From: Pseudorhodoferax aquiterrae
GTDB taxonomy: Bacteria > Pseudomonadota > Gammaproteobacteria > Burkholderiales > Burkholderiaceae_C
Assembly: GCF_014652235.1 (NCBI RefSeq)
Contig: NZ_BMYK01000019.1
Span: 1 to 64,000 of the forward strand
Direction of reading: 5' to 3'
DNA length: 64,000 nt
The notes under the pieces were generated by a model. The model saw only the letters and a list, made by a program, of their open reading frames with translations, did not search any database and had not been told where the DNA came from. Positions within the stretch are counted from its first letter, which is position 1. Each line of letters starts with the position of its first letter. Below, one piece after another: positions 62,453 to 64,000 of this stretch. A program made the translations under genes and the position numbers.

Positions 62453-64000
62453 ATGGGAGACGACGGATTGCTGCGAGGTCTGCTGTTGCTGCTGTGGGCG
62501 TTGCTGGCTTTCGGGCCGGCCTGGTTCGCCCGCGACCTCGACGCCACGGTGGCCGGCTGGCCGCTGAACTACTGGCTCTGCGCGCAGGGCGCCGTGCTCG
62601 GCTTCATCGCCATCGTGGCGGTCTACGCACGGGCCAGGCGTGGCAGCGAGGCCGCCGCGCCGGCAGCCTCTGGCCGGCTGCACCGCATCTTCGGCCTCTA
62701 CGTGCTGTGCCTGCTGATCTTTCTGGTGGCGATGGCGCTGGCCGAGCAGGCCGGCCTGCCGCGCCCCTGGATTGGCGCGATCTTCCTGTTCTCCAGCCTG
62801 GCGCTGTACGCGGGCATCGGCATCTTCTGCCGCACCTCCGACGCGCGCGAGTACTACGTGGCCGGCCGCAGCGTGCCACCCATCTACAACGGCATGGCGA
62901 CAGCGGCGGACTGGATGAGCGCGGCCTCCTTCATCAGCCTGGCCGGCGGCCTGTACCTGCAGGGCTTCTCGGGACTGCCCGGCCAGGCGGGCGGCCTGGC
63001 CTACATCCTGGGCTGGACCGGCGGCTTCTGCCTGGTGGCGCTGCTGATCGCGCCGGCCCTGCGCCGCGCCGACATCTACACCGTGCCCGACTACTTCGCC
63101 CGACGCTTCGGCGGCCGCTGGCCGCGCGTGCTGGCGGCGCTGGCGGCGGTGCTGTGCTCCTTCACCTACGTCGTTGCGCAGATCTACGGTGTCGGCCTGA
63201 TCGCCTCGCGCCTGACCGGGGTGCAGTTCGAGATCGGCATCCTGCTCGGCCTGGGCGGGGTGCTGGTCTGCAGCTTCCTGGGCGGCATGCGCGCCGTGAC
63301 CTGGACCCAGGTGGCGCAGTACGTGATCCTGATCCTGGCCTTCCTGATCCCGGTGTCCTGGCTGGCCTACAAGCAGCTGGGCAACCCGGCGGCGCCCTTC
63401 GTCTACGGGCCGCAACTGGGCCAGATCGCGGTGCGCGAGGCCGAACTGGCTGCCGCGCCGGCCGAGCAGGCCGTGCTGGCCGAGTTCGCGCGCCGCGCCG
63501 CCGCCTACGAGGCCATGCTGCGCGACGTGCCCGCCGCGCTCCTGCGCGAGCGCCTGCAGGCGCAGCAGCGCCTGCAGCAACTGCGCGCGGCCGGTGCATC
63601 CGATGCCGAGCTGCGCCAGGCCAGCCGCGTGCTCAATGCGCTGCCCGCCACCGAGCAGGCCGCGCGCGAGCGCTGGACGCGCGCACTGGCCGAGATGCAG
63701 GAACGCGCGCGGCCACTGGGTGGCGTGGCACCCATGGCCCTGCCCTTTGGCGGCGATCCCGAGGGCACGCCGTCCGAGCAGGCCGCTTTTTCGACGGCGC
63801 GGCTCAACTTCCTCGCGCTGATGCTGTGCCTGATGCTGGGCACGGCCGGCCTGCCGCACCTGCTCACGCGGTTTTTCACCACGCCTTCGGTGGCTGGCGC
63901 GCGCAGCTCGGTGGCCTGGTCGCTGCTGTTCATCGCCTTGCTCTACATGGCGGCGCCTGCGCTGGCGGTGCTGGTCAAGCACGAGGTGCTCAGCGAACTG
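62453..64000 (+). CDS. Sodium:solute symporter, VC_2705-like (cut by right edge)
   Basis: The frame is open from ATG 62453 to the window end (516 codons, partial). The first 65 residues form two hydrophobic helices with the GWPLNYWLCAQGA pattern typical of the separate small DUF4212 subunit. Then comes the sodium/solute symporter fold, with YYVAGRSVPPIYNGMATAAD, DWMSAASFISLAGGLYLQG, VPDYFARRFGG and GTAGLPHLLTRFFTT. A charged helical insertion of about 110 residues (about 320-430) interrupts the membrane core. The substrate is probably a small carboxylate such as acetate; not proven. Confidence 0.85.
   Translation, partial: MGDDGLLRGLLLLLWALLAFGPAWFARDLDATVAGWPLNYWLCAQGAVLGFIAIVAVYARARRGSEAAAPAASGRLHRIFGLYVLCLLIFLVAMALAEQAGLPRPWIGAIFLFSSLALYAGIGIFCRTSDAREYYVAGRSVPPIYNGMATAADWMSAASFISLAGGLYLQGFSGLPGQAGGLAYILGWTGGFCLVALLIAPALRRADIYTVPDYFARRFGGRWPRVLAALAAVLCSFTYVVAQIYGVGLIASRLTGVQFEIGILLGLGGVLVCSFLGGMRAVTWTQVAQYVILILAFLIPVSWLAYKQLGNPAAPFVYGPQLGQIAVREAELAAAPAEQAVLAEFARRAAAYEAMLRDVPAALLRERLQAQQRLQQLRAAGASDAELRQASRVLNALPATEQAARERWTRALAEMQERARPLGGVAPMALPFGGDPEGTPSEQAAFSTARLNFLALMLCLMLGTAGLPHLLTRFFTTPSVAGARSSVAWSLLFIALLYMAAPALAVLVKHEVLSEL

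Noticed and set aside
1-64000. CRISPR arrays, insertion sequences, prophage or integrative elements
   Set aside because: No spaced direct repeats, transposase or integrase motifs, or terminal inverted repeats were seen. The two tRNA genes show no adjacent integrase.

Overview
The window is GC-rich, densely coded bacterial chromosome. Gene content and order point to a betaproteobacterium of the Burkholderiales, most likely Comamonadaceae: a nusB/rib/tol directon, an arginine-type EF-P beside earP, two tripartite-tricarboxylate (Bug-type) receptors, hupB-tRNA-Val-ppiD, surE-pcm-nlpD-rpoS-rlmD, and a hemP/exbBD/tonB/bfd iron cluster. I see no insertion sequence, prophage, integrase or CRISPR array, and base use looks uniform. 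This is essentially core chromosome.

Layout. 0.1-14.9 kb is one long minus-strand directon. Read in its own direction it runs lytic transglycosylase, glyA, nrdR, a minor-pilin set (fimT, pilV, pilW, pilX, short pilY1), ribD-ribE-ribBA-ribH-nusB, an aminotransferase, ybgC, tolQ-tolR-tolA. 14.9-15.5 kb is a 580-base intergenic region with divergent promoters and a candidate structured RNA ending in a strong terminator. 15.5-21.8 kb (plus) holds a giant AsmA/DUF748-like envelope protein and a DUF349 protein. 21.9-24.5 kb (minus) has efp, earP and a LysR regulator. The LysR gene is divergent from a plus-strand CoA-transferase/HMG-CoA-lyase/two-Bug-receptor catabolic cluster (24.6-28.8 kb). 28.8-38.9 kb (plus): uvrC, pgsA, EamA transporter, tartrate/malate-type dehydrogenase, hupB, tRNA-Val, ppiD, tRNA-His and a PAS-GGDEF-EAL protein. 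A minus-strand quinone oxidoreductase is followed by surE-pcm-nlpD-rpoS-rlmD (40.0-45.0 kb, plus). 45-56.4 kb is mainly minus: a small lipoprotein, a YccA/Bax-inhibitor-like protein, hemP, exbD-exbB-tonB, bfd, an FMN hydroxyacid oxidase, a MacAB-NodT tripartite exporter and bacterioferritin; a GlcG/HbpS-like gene lies on plus. 56.6-58.9 kb is ahpC-ahpF, then divergent ppsR/ppsA, and a Na+/solute symporter cut by the right edge.

How the genes work together. TolQRA and YbgC belong to the envelope-constriction system. The rib genes make riboflavin, but the GTP cyclohydrolase II half of RibBA has lost its zinc cysteines, so that step needs another gene. EarP should rhamnosylate Arg32 of the adjacent EF-P, which relieves polyproline stalling; proline-rich TonB in this window is a likely client. 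Bfr, Bfd, HemP and ExbBD-TonB are an iron uptake/storage group, with a Fur-like site over the hemP promoter. PpsR controls PpsA by phosphorylating a Thr two residues before its catalytic His; both residues are present.

No clearly new multi-gene system is visible. The least explained items are the structured RNA/terminator upstream of the DUF748 gene, a short hydrophobic ORF with a good ribosome-binding site between bfd and tonB, a perfect 16-bp palindrome beside efp, and a recurring promoter layout that implies leaderless mRNAs.
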